Source: Symsagittifera roscoffensis
Taxonomy: Eukaryota; Xenacoelomorpha; Acoela; Convolutidae
Assembly (NCBI RefSeq): GCF_963678635.1
Contig: NW_026970820.1
Span: forward strand, 434,001-498,000
Reading direction: 5' to 3'
Length of the DNA stretch: 64,000 nucleotides
How positions within the stretch are numbered: the stretch's first letter is position 1; each line of letters starts with the position of its first letter. The position numbers and the translations under genes were made by a program. Below the pieces are notes generated by a model. It saw nothing but the letters and a program-made list of their open reading frames with translations. It did no database searches and had not been told where the DNA came from. Shown in pieces: positions 24,643 to 37,884 of the stretch.

Positions 24643-27122
24643 ATCTTTCAGGTCTGCATCCCACCCGCCCTCCGTGACTAATCTTGCTTCCGAGAAATAT
24701 CATTTGTTTCACCTTTACCCCATCTCAGGTCAGTTACACTTGAAAAAAGTCCTACTTGAAACGTTCGCATTCACTTTGCCCCCTACGGGCGCAATGGTGA
24801 AGCCGATTTTTTCTTCTCACTGAACTTCTTCTCCGAACAGTTCACATGAAACATTACTATGGTTTTATCTGAAATTTGCCGTGTCCAGCTGCGACTCCGA
24901 CTTTTTTCACGTCACTGGTGTTCCAACAACAGGACCACATGAGATTCCCATTCAGATACTGTCACAATTTTGAAAATACTGATTTGATTTTTTTTGCCGT
25001 TTTTCGCAAAATAAACTAATTACTCTATTCGAATTTTAAAAAAAATACCGAAAAACACTTAAAGATAGCAAGACATTATTGTGACTGTCGTCTATATCTG
25101 TTCTCTTTGTTGGAGGTCAATGATGCTCCCTAAGTGGGACCACAAGGGTCCCAGGGAGCATCAGTAAAGGGTTTGGATAGTATGCCATTTTTGATTAAGA
25201 CAAAATCTTTGACCAATTGTGTTTTTTTTTCACAGTCCCATATCCACTGCAAATGTAAAGACTAATTTTTGTTTGAAGTTTTAAAAAGTAATAATAACCT
25301 TTTCATTTGTGATGACTCGTATCACTCATAAATCAATGGAAGACTCTGACTAACCTTCTCAAGCATGGAAATACATCAAAAAGAAAAAACGATTCTGGTT
25401 ATTTCAGACTGCTTTTTTTGTTAAATTTCAGATAGATTTTGAAAACTCTTTCTTTAAATTGTATGTCTGCCGAAAAAGAACAAAAAATACAAACTGAAAC
25501 CATTTTGGTTAAATTAAGGCTCTTCACCCACCAAACTCGAAATTGCGAAGCTGAAACGAACAATCGACAGCCCATTTTATAAGTTTCGTTTTGTTTTTTC
25601 AAAACATGTGTCATATATTTTCAAAAGCAATTTATTAAAGTTTCATTTTTTACCAGAAAAGTAAGTCCGAAAAAAAAACAGATTTTTAAATACTGTCAAA
25701 AAACAAGGTGGCAACTAGTTTTACCAATGGAATCATAGTATATGATTAAGTTCAAAATAGTTTTCATTACCATTGATTAGACGCTTACTCAATTTGAGAA
25801 ATGTCGTTAATAACTTTTTTGGAAACATAAAAAACGGATAATGGAAAAGTTTTCCTCTAACTTATAGAAAAGAATTTTATGAGAAAAACCATTACTAATA
25901 TCACGTGTAAATTACGAGAGTAGATTCAGGCCACATGCAAAATTTCAGCAGAAGCACTCAAGCAATTTTGAGAATGAAACAATTGTTCCAGAAATTGACA
26001 AAGTAGTATATACACCAATTTTACCATAAATCGTCAAACTAAAAAAATCGCAAAAACTACAAATTTTATCCAATTTTGACTTTTAAATACTCTATACCGA
26101 CTAAATTGACTATGGTAAGCTCGAATCAACCATCAGAAACCATTTTTAATCGTTCTGAATTTTTTAAGATTTTTTCCATCAAAAAGTTGAGTCAGAAATG
26201 GGAAAAAGGTTTTTTTTTCAGAAAAACGGAAAAAGTTGTTCAAAATCAACTAAAAATCTAAGCCACTATTTTTGAACCTGCTCAGAATGGTTCTGGTGAC
26301 CGAAGCCGTAAAAAGTACCCAATTCGAGGAAATTCGAAAAAACTCTTTTTCCAGCACTTTGAAAAAGTGGAAAAATGTAAAAAATAGTCTTCAAACAAAT
26401 AGGATGAAAAAGTGATCAGTAAAAGCATCGATGCCGTGTCAAATGAGGATCGCATGCCAATTTTTGAAACAATCCATCGGGTTTTTTTTAAGAACGAAAC
26501 CATTTTTTGACAATTTTAGTAGTAGTATTTACACTAATTAGTACCATATATGGTCAAAATTCAAAAATACAAAAAATTACAATTTTTATCCAATTTTGAC
26601 CTTCAAATACTCTATACCCACTAAATTGACTATCGGGAGCTCGAATCAACCATCAAAAACCACTTTTAATCACTTTCAAAATTTTTTAATTTTTAAATGA
26701 AAATGTTGAGTCAGAAATAGGAAAAAACAATTTTTTTCAAAAAGTCAAAAAAAGTTGTCCCAATTGAATAAACTCACTAAGCCACACTCTATGAACCTGT
26801 TCAGAATGGTTTTCATGACCAAAGCCGTAAAAAGTACCCAATTTGAGAAATTTCGAAAAATCACCTTTTAGTTAACTCAAAAAAGTGGAAAAATCGGGTA
26901 AAATGGGCTTCAAACCGATAGGATCAAAAAGTGACCTTTATAAGATATCATTGCCGTGTCAAATTAGGGCCGCATGCAAAAAATTAGAAAAATTCAACGA
27001 AACGTTTTTGAGAACTCGACAAATTTGGTCGTTTTGTTAAAGGTTAAATTTTAGAAATTTTTTGTCCGGAAGGGGCCCCTTCCCCTTCCTAAATGCTTTT
27101 TATGCTACACGCGACCATCTAG
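24643..27122 (+). repeat. Unit 12: complete F3 satellite unit
   Basis: It differs from units 11 and 13 most visibly in the first bases after CTAG (ATCTTTCAGG against CCGGTCAGG). H1 is at 24770-24801, H2 at 25122-25162 and H3 at 27068-27089, with loop CCCCTT rather than CCCCTA. Sub-repeat landmarks lie at 26274 and 26793, 519 bases apart. Confidence 0.92.
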
Positions 27123-29606
27123 CCGGTCAGGTCTGCGTCCCACCCGCCCTCCGTGACTAATCTTGCTTCCGAGAAAAGTTTTTTGTTTCACCTTTACCCC
27201 ATCTCAGGTCAGTTACTCTTGAAAAAAGTCCTACTTGAAACGTTCGCATTCACTTTGCCCCCTACGGGCGCAGTGGTGAAGCCGATTTTTTCTTCTTACT
27301 GAACTTCTTCTCCCAACAGTTCACATAAAACATTACTATGGTTTTATCTGAAATTTGCCGTGTCCAGCTGCGACTCCGACTTTTTTCACGAGATTCAGTA
27401 CCACCAACAACAGGACCACATGAGGTTCCCATTCAGATACTGTCTGAATTTTGAAAATACTGATTTGATTTTTTTGCCGTTTTTCGCAAAATAAACTAAT
27501 TACTTCATTCGAATTTTTAAAAAAAATACCTAAAAACACTTAAAGATAGCAAGACATTATTGTGACTGTCGTCTATATCTGTTTTCTTTGTTGGAGGTCA
27601 ATGATGCTCCCTAAGTGGGACCACAAGGGTCCCAGGGAGCATCAGTAAAGGCTTTGGATAGTATGCCATTTTTGATTAAGACAAAATCTTTGGCCAATTG
27701 TGTTTTTTTTTTCACAGTCCCTTATCCACTGCAAATGTAAAGACTAATTTTTGTTTGAAGTTTTAAAAAATAATAATAATCTTTTCATTTGTGATGACTC
27801 GTATCACTCATAAATCAATGGAAGACTCTGACTAACCTTCTCAAGCGTGGAAATAGATCAAAAAGCAAAAAACGATTCTGGTTATTTCAGACTGCTTTTT
27901 TTGTTAATTTTCAGATAGATTTTGAAAACTCTTTCTTCAAATTGTATGTCTGCCGAAAAAGAACAAAAATTACAAACTGAAACCATTTCGGTTAAATTAA
28001 GGCTCTTCACCCACCAAACTCAAAATTGCGAAGCTAAAACGAACAATCGACAGCCCATTTTATATGTTTCGTTTTATTTTTTCAAAACATGTGTCATATA
28101 TTTTCAAAAGCAATTTATTAAAATTTCATTTTTTACCAGAAAAGTAAGTCCGAAAAACAAACAGATTTTTAAATACTGTCAAAAAATAAGGTGGCAAGTA
28201 GTTTTACCAATGGAATCATAGTATATGATTAAGTTCAAAATAGTTTTCATTACCATTGACTAGACGCTTACTCAATTTGAGAAATGTCGTTAATAACTTT
28301 TTTGGAAACATAAAAAACGGATAATGGAAAAGTTTTCTTCAAACTTATAGAAAAGAATTTTATGAGAAAAACCATTACTAATATCACGTGTAAATTACGA
28401 GAGTAGATTCAGGCCACATGCCAAATTTCAGCAGAAGCACTCAAGCAATTTTGAGAACGAAAAAATTGTTCCAGAAATTGACAAAGTAGTATATACACCA
28501 ATTTTTCCATAAATCGTCAAAATAAAAAAATCGCAAAAACTACAAATTTTATCCAATTTTGACTTTTAAATACTCTATACCGACTAAATTGACTATGCTA
28601 AGCTCGAATCAACCATCAAAAACCATTTTTAATCGTTCTGAATTTTTTCAAGTTTTTTTCCATCAAAAAGTTGAGTCAGAAATGGGAAAAAGGTTTTTTT
28701 TTCAGAAAAACAAAAAAAGTTGTTCAAAATCAACTAAAAATCTAAGCCACTATTTTTGAACCTGCTCAGAATGGTTCTGGTGACCGAAGCCGTAAAAAGT
28801 ACCCAATTCGAGGAAATTCGAAAAAACTCTTTTTTCAGCACTTTGAAAAAGTGGAAAAATGTAAAAAATAGTCTTCAAACAAATAGGATGAAAAAGTGAT
28901 CAGTAAAAACATCGATGCCGTGTCAAATGAGGATCGCATGCCAATTTTTGAAACAATCCATCGGGTTTTTTTTAAGAACGAAACCATTTTTTGACAATTT
29001 TAGTAGTAGTATTTACACTAATTAGTACCATATATGGTCAAAATTCAAAAATACAAAAAACTACAATTTTTATCCAATTTTGACCTTCAAATACTCTATA
29101 CCCACTAAATTGACTATCGGGAGCTCGAATCAACCATCAAAAACCACTTTTAATCACTTTCAAAATTTTTTAATTTTTAAATCAAAATGTTGAGTCAGAA
29201 ATAGGAAAAAACAATTTTTTTCAAAAAGTCAAAAAAAGTTGTCCCAATTGAATAAACTCACTAAGCCACACTCTATGAACCTGTTCAGAATGGTTTTCAT
29301 GACCAAAGCCGTAAAAAGTACCCAATTTGAGAAACTTCGAAAAATCACCTTTTAGTTAACTCAAAAAAGTGGAAAAATCGGGTAAAATGGGCTTCAAACC
29401 GATAGGATCGAAAAGTGACCTTTATAAGATATGATTGCCGTGTCAAATTAGGGCCGCATGCAAAAAATTAGAAAAATTCAACGAAACGTTTTTGAGAACT
29501 CGACAAATATGGTCATTTTGGTAAATGTATAATTTTAGAAATTTTTTGCCCGGAAGGGGCCCCTACCCCTTCCTAATTGCTTTTTGTGCTACACGCGACC
29601 ATCTAG
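27123..29606 (+). repeat. Unit 13: complete F3 satellite unit
   Basis: The head is CCGGTCAGG, as in unit 11. H1 is at 27249-27280, H2 at 27603-27643 and H3 at 29552-29573. Sub-repeat landmarks lie at 28758 and 29277. A local change near 27390 (GAGATTCAGTACCACC against GTCACTGGTGTTCC in units 11 and 12) is the largest internal difference among the three F3 copies that I noticed. Confidence 0.92.
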
Positions 29607-32127
29607 AGGCAGAGCAGGCGCCCCACCCACCCAACCTGTCTGCTTCACCCACCCACCCGATCAGTCAGGCTTTGTCCACTACTTATTTTTCTCAACTCGA
29701 TTCATTCCGTAGATGGAATCGAGTTATGATGTGCCCTGAGACATGAAAATTTGACAAACACTTGTCCGACTATTTAAGAGATTAATTTTCTAATCAATTT
29801 TTCCTAATCGAGTTGCAAAAACATTGGTTGGAAATCAAAATTTTGCTTCATCAAGATGTCAATAAACCAAAATGCACCGTGCATATTCCATATTTTTATC
29901 CCAGTTTTGACATTGGGAAGAAGCAGCAAAGTTTTAAATACCTTTTTTTATTAAACTTTATCAAAATTTCGCACGAATGAAACAAAAACACTCCCCTCAA
30001 GTGCAAGTTATCCAGAAAACTGTAAAAGCTGAAAAGTAACAACGCAACACAGCGGCTGCTCTTTATTCTCTGCTTTTCATTCGAGGTCCCGGATGCCCCG
30101 AACTGGGACCACAAGGGTCCCAGGGAGCATCCTATATCAATTTAGGCATAAAACAAACAATCATGAAAACTAAAACTCTAATCAGTTTTTTGTTTTTCTT
30201 CTCTCTACAAAGGGTATACAAATGCTTTTTTGTTTTAAAGAGCCTGTTATATTATCAAACAAAACATTACAGTTAAATTATAAATTCAATATTTTTCCGT
30301 TTTTGAAACAAAATAGTTTATTTTGAATCACAATTAAGCCATGTAGCTCAGGACAGTAACAAGGTGAAGTATACTCTAGCTACACTAGTCAACGCAGTAA
30401 CTTCTGTGAAAAAATACAACTGAATCTGATTTTTTTCTTAAAAAAGTTTCCGTTGTTTTTCGTTTCGTTTATAATTAGGAATGAATACTTTATTAGTTGA
30501 AATCGAACAGATACAACTGTTAAAAATTTTACCCCTTTTAATCAGTTATGACACAAAAACACCAGACGCCATTAATTAAACTATGTCAATCTCAAGTAAT
30601 CCATCAAACACACTTTTTTTCAGATTTATTTGTCGTGTTTCGACCAAAAAAAGTTAAAGTTAAAAATGTAAAAAGGGTCAAGAAAGAACAAAAAACGATT
30701 CTTTCAAAATATCAAAACATTACGTGACAAACTTTTTTACCCATAGACACACACTGTAGAAACCTTATTAGAAAAGTTTTCAGGAGCAAAGCCGAAAAAA
30801 TGATCAGTTTCGAGAAAAAGGCAAAAAATGTATATTTTTGGCTTTCTACGAAAAAGCTAAAACCGAGAAAAATGATCTTGAAAGAGAAACAAATAAAAGT
30901 TAATAACAAACTGCCATTACTCTATTAAATCAAGGTCTGGTGGAAAAAATTAGAGAAATTCTACGGGGAAATTTTGAAAACAGATCAGTTTCTCCGAATC
31001 TTTGTAGTAGTATTTTATTACTATAGTAATAATTAAAGTTAAAAATAAAAGTGGCAAAAAATACAATTTGATTCAATTTTGACAAATGAATGGTCCAAAC
31101 CCACTAAATTGACTATGGCCAGCTGAAATATGTCATCAGAAATCATTTTTTCTCACTTTTGAAATTATTTATTTTTTTGAAAATAAATGTTGAGTCACTA
31201 ACGGGAAAAACCGATTTTTCTTCAAAAAGTCATAAAACTGTTCCATTTATTGTAATTCACTAGGTCACAATTTTTGAACTTGTTTCGAATGGTTCTGATG
31301 TTCAAAGCCGTTAAATTTACCCATTTTGAGAAAAGTTGAAAAAACAAAATTTTGGTTAACCAAAAAAAAGGAAAAAGGGGAATAGGGGTCTTCAAAAAGA
31401 TACCATCCAAAGGTGGCACTAACAAACTGCCACTATTTTGTCAATTCAGACCTTCATGCGAACAATTAGAAAACTCTGACGGGAAGTTTTTGAGAACAGA
31501 TTAGTTTTTTCCGGATTTTCGTAGTATTATATTGTTTACTACAGTAATAATTAAAGTCAAATGTAAAAATCGTAAAAACTACAATTTTCATTCAATTTTG
31601 ACAATTTAATAATCAACACCCACTAAATTGACTACGGCAAGCTGAAATATACTATCAGAAAGCATTTTTTCTCATTTTTGAAATTTTTTATTTTTTTGAG
31701 GAAAAATGTTGAGTCAGAAAAGGGAAAAATCAAAATTTTTTAAAAAGTCAAAAAAAATTGCTCCAGTTAAACTTATTCAACAGGCCAAACGTTGGGAACC
31801 TGTTCAGAATGGTTTTCATGATTAAAGCCGTAAAGTTTACCCATTTTGAGAAAAGTCCAAAAAACACCTTTTTAGTTAACGCAAAAAAGTGGAAAAAGTG
31901 GGAAAAATGGTCTTCAAAATGAAACCATCGAAAAGTGGCATTAACAAACTGCCATTATTTCGTCAATTCAGACCCGCATGCAAAAAATTAGGAAGTTCTG
32001 ACGAAACGTTTTGGAGAACGTGAAAGTTTTCAGCAAAAAGGTATATGTATATTTTTTATAGTACTTCTGCACGGGAGGGGCCCCTACCCCTCCCTAATTG
32101 CTTTTTTTGCTACACGCGACCATCTAG
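29607..32127 (+). repeat. Unit 14: complete F1 satellite unit, divergent head
   Basis: The head is AGGCAGAGCAGGCGCCCC. H1 is at 29696-29723, H2 at 30092-30131 and H3 at 32073-32094 (arms GGGAGGGG and CCCCTCCC). Sub-repeat landmarks lie near 30759, 31276 and 31796. From about 30200 it is the full-length relative of unit 1. The pair of units 14-15 repeats units 1-2 about 30 kb away. The match is close for the second member of the pair and for the end of the first, looser earlier. Confidence 0.9.
29696..29723. repeat. H1 inverted repeat, unit 14 form
   Basis: CTCGATTC and GAATCGAG form 8 perfect pairs around ATTCCGTAGATG. Relative to unit 2, base changes in the arms turn G-T pairs into Watson-Crick pairs. 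Confidence 0.65.
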
Positions 32128-34632
32128 AGGAAATTGTTTCGCCCCACCCACCCGACCTAAAATTTTACCCACCCACCTGATCAGTCAGTCCGCTTCCACG
32201 TCGTTTTTGAAAATTGATTCATTCCGTAGCTGGAATTGATTAATGGTTTTCCCTAATACATGAAACTTTGACAGACAGATATCCAACTATTTGATATAGC
32301 ATTTTTCGAATCACTTCTTCAAATAGATTTTCAAAAAAAGCCTAAAAAAAATCATGCGCTTTTATTACATATGTCATCGAAGCAAAAAGAGTACCGTGTT
32401 GGTTCCATAAATGGCTCCCAGTACCCACAATGCTAAGATGCAGGAAAAATACCTTTCTATTAAATTTGAGATACAATGTCTCATGAAGGAAATGGAAACG
32501 CTATCCTAGGGTGCAGGTTTTCTGAAAAAATGGTATCAGCTGAAACATAACAGCACAACATAGCGGCTGCTCTCTATTTCTCTGCTCTTTATTCGAGGTC
32601 CCGGATGCCCCTACCTGGGACCACAAGGGTCCCAGGGCGCATCCTATAGGGATTAAAGCATCAAACGTACAATCATGAAATGAGAAATTCTAATCACTTA
32701 TTAAAATGTTCCATATTTCATTTTGCTCAGCAATCAGTAAACTGTTGTATTTTTAACTTGAAGAGCCTATTATATTATCAAACAAAATTTTTCGATAAAA
32801 ATTACATTTTCTTTTAGTTTTTCAAACAATATTTTACAATTTGAAACAAAAAGAAACCTTGCATTTCTTTGCAGTAACTAAGTCAGTGCACTGTAGCTAC
32901 ACTAGTGAATGTAAAATATAGTTAAAAAAACGGACAACTGAATCTGGTTTTTTAAATTTAATGTTTTTTTGTTCGGCTTTTAAATAGGATCACGTCAATT
33001 AATAATTGAAATTGAGCAAAGACAAGAATATAACACTCGCAATTTTTGTTCAATATTGACTAGAAAAATGATCAAACCACTCTATATTGCCTATGGCAAG
33101 CTCGAAACATCCATCAAAAACCACTTTTGTTCACTTTTAAAATTGAATTATTTTTCGCGACCAAAAAAAGTTAGAGATGAAATTGAAAAAAAAACGAAAA
33201 TTTACTTAATTTGAAAAAATTGGTGTCAAACTGCCTTATCCATAGAAACACTTTCTATGAACCTATTCAGAAAGGTTTTGTTGAGCAATGCCGAAAAAAT
33301 TACCCCTTTTGAGAAAAATTCAAAAAACACATTTTTGGTTAACTCAAAAAAGTGGAAAAGTGGGAAAAGCGGTCTTCAAAACGAAACCATCCAAAAGTTG
33401 CATTAACTAACTGCCATTATTTTTAAAATTCAGACCCGCATGCAAAAAATAACGAAAATCCTACGGGAACTTTTTGAGAACAGATTAGTTTCTCCGGAAT
33501 TTTGGTAGTACTGTTTTTATTACTATAATTATAATTAAAGTCAAATCTAAAAGTCGTAAAAACTACAATTTTTAATCAATTTTGACAAATAAATGATCAA
33601 AACCCACTAAATTGGCTATGGCAAGTTCGAATATACCATCAGAAACCATTTTTTCCCACTTTTGAAAATTTTCATTTTTTTGAAAATTTATGTTGAGTCA
33701 CAAACGGGAAAAACCATATTTTTTCAAAATGTCAAAAACAGTTGTTCTTTTCAAGTTAGTTCATAAGGTCACATGTTATGAACCTGTTCAGAATGGTTCT
33801 GATGTTCAAAGCCATACAAATTACCCATTTTGAGAAAAATTCAAAAAACACCTTTTTGGTTAACTCAAAAAAGTGGAAAAAGTGGAGAAAGGTGTCTTCA
33901 AAACGAAACCATCCAAAAGTGGCATTAACTAACTGCCATTTTTTTGTAAATTCAGACCCGCATGCAAAAATTTACGAAAATCCTACGTGAAGTTTTTGAG
34001 AACAGATTAGTTTCTCGGGAATTTTGGTAGTACTATTTTACTACTATAAATAATTTTTAAAGTCAAAACTAAAAGTGGTAAAAACTACAATTTTTAATCA
34101 ATTTTGACAAATTAATGATCAAACCCACTAAATTGGCCATGGCAAGTTCGAATGTACCATCAGAAACCATTTTTTTCCCATTTTTGAAAATTTTCATTTT
34201 TTTGAAATTAAATGTTGAGTCACAACGGGAAAAAAACAAATTTTTTCAAAAGTCAAAAAAAAATATTCCATTTAAACTAATTCATCAGGCTACACGTTAG
34301 GAACCTGTTCAGAATAGTTTTCATGATCAAAGCAGCAAAAGTCACCCATTTTGAGAAAAGTCGAAAAAACACCTTTTTAGTTAACTCAAAAAAGTGGAAA
34401 AAGTGGGAAAAGGGGTCTTCAAAATGAAACCATCCAAAAATGGCATTAACAAACTGCCATTATTTTCCAAATTCAGACCCGCATGCAAAAAATTAGGAAA
34501 TTCTGACGTGCGGTTTAGCAGAACTCGATAGTTACTAGGAAAATTTACCACTGTAAAAAATTTATTGCCTTTTGACCGGAAGGGGCCCCTACCCCTTCCT
34601 AATCGCTTTTTGTGCTACACGCGACCATCTAG
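32128..34632 (+). repeat. Unit 15: complete F1 satellite unit
   Basis: H1 is at 32212-32241, H2 at 32604-32643 and H3 at 34578-34599. Sub-repeat landmarks at 33259, 33780 and 34301 are 521 bases apart. It is near-identical to unit 2 apart from small indels and substitutions, several in homopolymer runs (for example around 34036-34260). It ends GCGACCATCTAG and is followed by an F4b head. Confidence 0.92.
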
Positions 34633-34715
34633 TTGTCACTGTGGCCCCGCTGTATTCTTGACTTTTGAGGAGAAGGTTCCGCGGGGGGCGGAGCAGGGGA
34701 ACGCTTAACGCACTC

Positions 34716-34749
34716 GCAAAAGGAGCACCCTTCGGGTGCTCTTTTTTGC
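34716..34749. repeat. H1 inverted repeat, F4b type, with T run
   Basis: GAGCACCC-TTC-GGGTGCTC has 8 pairs, extended by G-T, four A-T and two G-C pairs with one bulged T. It runs into six T. Units 17 and 30 have GGGTGCCC on the right, giving one A-C mismatch. It recurs at 36340, 37968, 39596, 46055 and 60348. Confidence 0.72.
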
Positions 34750-34937
34750 TCGAAAGTTTTCTGAAACGGTATCTGATGAACTTTGTAGGGTGTCACAAAA
34801 GCAACAACACAAAACGTTCTGTATGTGATTAGAAAAGTTCAAAAAAAATTTCTCATACTTTCAATGACTGAATCTACACCTGATCAGTCTCTACAGAACT
34901 CTAAACCAAAGTAACTTTTTTTTTTGTGATTCATGAA

Positions 34938-34979
34938 GAGGACCGTTCCAACGAAAACAAGTTTTCGGAAACAGTCCTC
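34938..34979. repeat. H2 inverted repeat, F4b type
   Basis: The apex is CGAAAA-CAAG-TTTTCG. The outer arms GAGGACCGTTCC and GAAACAGTCCTC match in 10 of 12 positions. The right arm is identical to F4a and F5 through GGAAACAGTCCT. It recurs at 36563, 38192, 39820, 46279 and 60572. Confidence 0.72.
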
Positions 34980-36197
34980 ATATTTTTTTTCGAGCCCATT
35001 GTCAAGTACGTAGACTTTCAATTGTGACTAATAGCTGAATTGGACTTGGAATTTGTCCCAAAAAGGTTAAGTTTGTCTCAAATTGTTTAGAAGCAAAAGA
35101 AAAAAAAAACATTTTTTTTATTATGAAAAAAAAGTTGAGTCAGAAACGTGAAAAAACCCTTTTTTCAAAAGTCATTAAAAGTAGCTCCAATTGGCTTAAA
35201 TCACTAGACTAGAATATATGAACCTGTTCATAATGGTTCAAGACCAAAGCCGTAAAATTTCCATATTTAGAGAAAAGGCAAAAAAAAATAACTTTTTGGT
35301 TAACTCAAAAAGGTAGATAAATCGGGTAAAGTCGTCTTCAAACATATAGGATCGAGAAGTGATCTAAATAGGGTATATATGTAGTGTCCTTGTTAGGTTG
35401 CATGCAAAAAACTAGAACAGTTTTGTTGGCCACTTCCGAAATTAAGACTTTTTTTGGAAATTTGGCCATTTTTATTTGTAGTAAAAAAGTAGTAAAATAG
35501 CCGAGAAAAAAAATTGTAAAAACCATAATTTTTATCCAATTTTGACGTTTAAATACTCTATACCTACTAAAATGTCTATGGCAAGCTCAAATAAGCCATC
35601 AAAATTCATTTTTTCTCACTTTTTAAAATTTTTGTTTTTTTGATATACAATGTTGAGTCAGAAACGTAAAAAATCAATTTTTTTCAAAAAGTCAAAATAA
35701 AGTGATCCAATCAATTTGTTTCACTAAAACACACTTTATGAACCTGTTGAGAATGTTTTTTTGGGTTAAAGCTGAAAATTCACCCATTTTGAGAAAAGCT
35801 GAAAAAACACCTTTTTAGTTACAAAAAAACCATCATTTTTGTTGCAGTTTTTGAGAAAACTCAAATTTTTGACAGAATTTTTTTTTCTCAAACCTTTATA
35901 TTTAGGCTCCCCGAACAGTCTACTTTCATCCATTCCCCGTCAATATACCCCATTTTTTGAACCAAAACAGAGTTAATAGGTGATTTTTATCAAAAAACGT
36001 GTTTTTTACCATTTTTGCCCCCCATTTCCCTCTATAAATCAACACATAACAAAATTTTGGCAAAACGGGGCAAAAGTGTATCCTTAGAATTTCAATACGG
36101 GGCTGCATGCAAAAAATTAGGAAATTTTGACCTCCAGTTTTCGAGAACACGACTTATTCTGCACGAAAGGTAATATAGGTAAATGTTCTTTCGAACC

Positions 36198-36218
36198 GAC
36201 GGGGCCCCTTCCCCTGTC
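36198..36218. repeat. H3 terminal inverted repeat, F4b type
   Basis: GAC-GGGG and CCCC-T-GTC pair (7 pairs, one bulged T) around CCCCTT, 38 bases before the end of CTAG. It recurs at 37826, 39454, 41095, 45913, 47541 and 61834. The copy at 42679-42700 has one extra C. Confidence 0.78.
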
Positions 36219-36256
36219 TCTACTGAACGCCAAAGCCGGACGCGGCGGCCACCTAG

Positions 36257-37884
36257 AGCTTTTTGTGGCCCCGCTGTGTCCTTGACTCTTGACGTGTGGG
36301 TTCCGCGGGGGGCGGAGCAGGGGAACGCTTAACGCACTCGCAAAAGGAGCACCCTTCGGGTGCCCTTTTTTGCTCGAAAGTTTTCTGAAACGGTATCTGA
36401 TGAGCTTTGTAAGGTGTCACAAAAACAACAACACAAAACGTTCTGTATGTGATTAGAAAATGTCAAAAAAAATTTTTATACTTTCAATGACTGAATCTAC
36501 CCCTGATCAGTCTCTAGAGAACTCTAAACCAAAGTAACTTATGTTTTTCAGTGATTCATGAAGAGGACCGTTCCAACGAAAACAAGTTTTCGGAAACAGT
36601 CCTCATAATTTTTTTCGAGCCCATTGTCAAGTACGTGGACTTTCAATTGTGACTTATAGCTGAATTGAACTTGGAATTTGTCCCAAAAAGGTTAAGTTTG
36701 TCTCAAATTGATTAGAAGCAAAAGAAAAAAAAAACATTTTTTTATTTGGAAAAAAAAGTTGAGTCAGAAACGTGAAAAAACCCTTTTTTCAAAAGTCATA
36801 AAAAGTAGCTCCAATTGGCTTAAATCACTAGGCTACAATATATGAACCTGTTCAGAATGGTTTTCATGACCAAAGCCGTACAACTTCCATATTTAGAGAA
36901 AAGGTAAAAAAAAAACAACTTTTTGGTTAACTCAAAAAGGTAGATAAATCGGGTAAAGTCGTATTCAAACCTATAGGATCGAAAAGTGATCTATATAGGG
37001 TATATATGTAGTGTCCTTGTTAGGTCGCATGCAAAAAAATAGAACAGTTTTGTTGGCCACTTCCGAAATTAAGACTTTTTTTTCGAAATTTGGCCATTTT
37101 TATTTGTAGTAAAATAGTAGTAAAATAGCCGAGAAAAAAAATTGTAAAAACCAAAATTTTTATCCAATTTTGACGTTTAAATACTCTATACCTACTAAAA
37201 TGTCTATGGCAAGCTCAAATAAGCCATCAAAATTCATTTTTTCTCACTTTTTAAAATTTTTGTTTTTTTGATATACAATGTTGAGTCAGAAACGTGAAAA
37301 GTCAATTTTTTTCAAAAAATCAAAATAAAGTGTTCCAATCAATTTGTTTCACTAAAACACACTTTATGAACCTGTTCAGAATGGTTTTTTGGGTTAAAGC
37401 TGAAAATTCACCCATTTTGAGAAAAGTGGAAAAAACACCTTTTTAGTTACAAAAAAACCATCATTTTTGTTGCAGTTTTTGAAAAAACTCAAATTTTTGA
37501 GAGAAAATTTTTTTCTCAAACCTTTATATTTAGGCTCCCCAAACAGTCTACTTTCATCCATTCTCCATCAATATACCCCATTTTTTGAACCAAAACAGAG
37601 TTAATAGGTGATTTTTATCAAAAAACGTGTTTTTTACCATTTTTGCCCCCCATTTCCCTCTATAAGTCAACACATAACAAAATTTTGGCAAAACGGGGCA
37701 AAAGTGTATCCTTAGAATTTCCATACGGGGCTGCATGCAAAAAATTAGGGAATTCTGACCTCCAGTTTTCGAGAACACAACTTATTCTGCATGAAAAGGG
37801 TAAAAGGTAAATGTTCCTTCGAACCGACGGGGCCCCTTCCCCTGTCTCTGCTGAACGCCAAAGCCGGACGCGGCGGCCACCTAG
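36257..37884 (+). repeat. Unit 17: complete F4b satellite unit
   Basis: The head is AGCTTTTTGTGGCCCCGC. H1 is at 36340-36373 (one mismatch), H2 at 36563-36604 and H3 at 37826-37846. It is near-identical to unit 30 (60265-61892), 24 kb away, in length (1628) and in rare variants such as GTGCCC in H1, but the last roughly 100 bases before H3 are of two different types, so one of the pair is a mosaic. Confidence 0.92.

Larger units (their letters stand above)
34633..36256 (+). repeat. Unit 16: complete F4b satellite unit
   Basis: The head is TTGTCACTGTGGCCCCGC. H1 is at 34716-34749, H2 at 34938-34979 and H3 at 36198-36218. One full sub-repeat period runs from 35220 to 35739 (GAACCTGTTCA to GAACCTGTTGA), followed by a shared 3' segment with GCTCCCCGAACAGTCTAC. 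The minus-strand 74-residue frame at 35926-36150 recurs at the same place in other F4b units and is discussed among rejected items. Confidence 0.92.

Noticed and set aside
24643-24653. ATCTTTCAG followed by G at the start of unit 12, like a nematode 3' splice site
   Set aside because: Sister units have CCGGTCAGG here, and there is no exon with coding content downstream.
35722-35735. TTTGTTTCAC, resembling the core of the nematode piRNA upstream motif
   Set aside because: The 5' part of the motif differs, there is only one site per F4b unit, and in AT-rich DNA such matches are expected by chance.
35926-36150. 74-residue minus-strand frame repeated at the same place in six F4b units
   Set aside because: It recurs at 37554, 39182, 40823, 47269 and 61562 because the units are recent copies. 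The few differences between copies mostly change the residue, which does not suggest protein constraint. A dN/dS test on more copies would settle it.
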